From an uncultured Peptococcaceae bacterium (GTDB taxonomy: Bacteria; Bacillota; Peptococcia; Peptococcales; Peptococcaceae), in NCBI GenBank assembly GCA_902492275.1, contig CABUKW010000071.1:1-14384 (forward strand): a DNA stretch of 14,384 nt, in the 5' to 3' direction. The notes beneath the pieces were generated by a model. The model had not been told where the DNA came from, made no database searches, and was given only the letters and a program-made list of their open reading frames with translations. Of this stretch, positions 14,243 to 14,384 are shown in pieces (within the stretch, counting starts at the first letter, position 1; every line of letters starts with the position of its first letter). The position numbers and the translations under genes are program-made.

Positions 14243-14384
14243 TCATGGTTCTCTAAGGCAACACCGCACAATTCCCGCCTTACGGCTTAAGCACCGCTCC
14301 GGCGGCTGCGGCACGGCATCTGCGTTGCCAAAATGCTCGATAATGTCGGGTTGCGGTACCCGCATCGTGCTTCGGGGGCAAAAG
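14243..14384 (-). other. GC-rich right-edge segment with an open frame running off the window
   Basis: From the stop at 14243-14245 a minus-strand frame is open to the window edge (about 46 codons, including RVPQPDIIEHFGNADAV and CLSRKAGIVRCC). Composition shifts sharply from the AT-rich spacer on its left. A 6-bp inverted repeat GGCAAC (14257-14262) / GTTGCC (14324-14329) lies inside. It may be the end of a repeated or mobile element or of an unknown gene; I cannot identify it. Confidence 0.3.

Noticed and set aside
1..14384. CRISPR array, prophage module, toxin-antitoxin or defence genes
   Set aside because: No regularly spaced repeats, phage structural genes or recognisable defence proteins were seen.

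Overview
The window looks like a chromosomal segment of a Gram-positive, fibre-degrading anaerobe, most likely a gut Clostridia (Oscillospiraceae/Ruminococcaceae-like). This rests on strong GGAGG ribosome binding sites, consensus SigA promoters, a lipobox solute-binding protein, a YesM/YesN two-component pair and moderate GC content. The genus cannot be fixed from the sequence alone.

Left part (1-2591): a probable terminator of an unseen upstream gene, a tRNA-Lys(CTT) with its own intrinsic terminator, and a second small terminator preceded by a repeat of the tRNA 3' end. A MATE-family efflux pump follows, with a near-consensus promoter and a structured leader. About 680 bp downstream has no gene I can name, apart from a very strong bidirectional terminator at 2371-2406.

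Central part (2592-11650, all on the minus strand): a sugar-oligomer uptake and sensing locus. In transcription order it has a YesM-type sensor kinase and a YesN-type AraC response regulator (one-base spacing), then from its own promoter a LipO-type lipoprotein substrate binder, LplB-type and YtcP-type CUT1 permeases, and a GH43 glycosidase. Hairpins lie after the binding protein and after the second permease. The GH43 gene is broken by a one-base frameshift near 3804-3812; the two halves read as one ~520-residue enzyme when joined. No ATPase is encoded here, as is usual for CUT1 systems that share an MsmX-type ATPase.

Right part (11838-14384): a YesL (DUF624) membrane protein on the plus strand, divergent from the kinase gene. 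It converges on a GH8 enzyme resembling reducing-end xylose-releasing exo-oligoxylanase (Rex). Directly after the GH8 stop codon, in the same frame, is an orphan C-terminal piece of what looks like a GH51 alpha-L-arabinofuranosidase. A bidirectional terminator separates this from yesL. The right edge is GC-rich, possibly repetitive sequence with an open frame running off the window.

Together GH8, GH43, the GH51 relic and the transporter point to import and intracellular breakdown of (arabino)xylo-oligosaccharides. The architecture is a known type. The unusual points are signs of decay (GH43 frameshift, GH51 remnant) and several unexplained non-coding structures. I see no convincing wholly new system.
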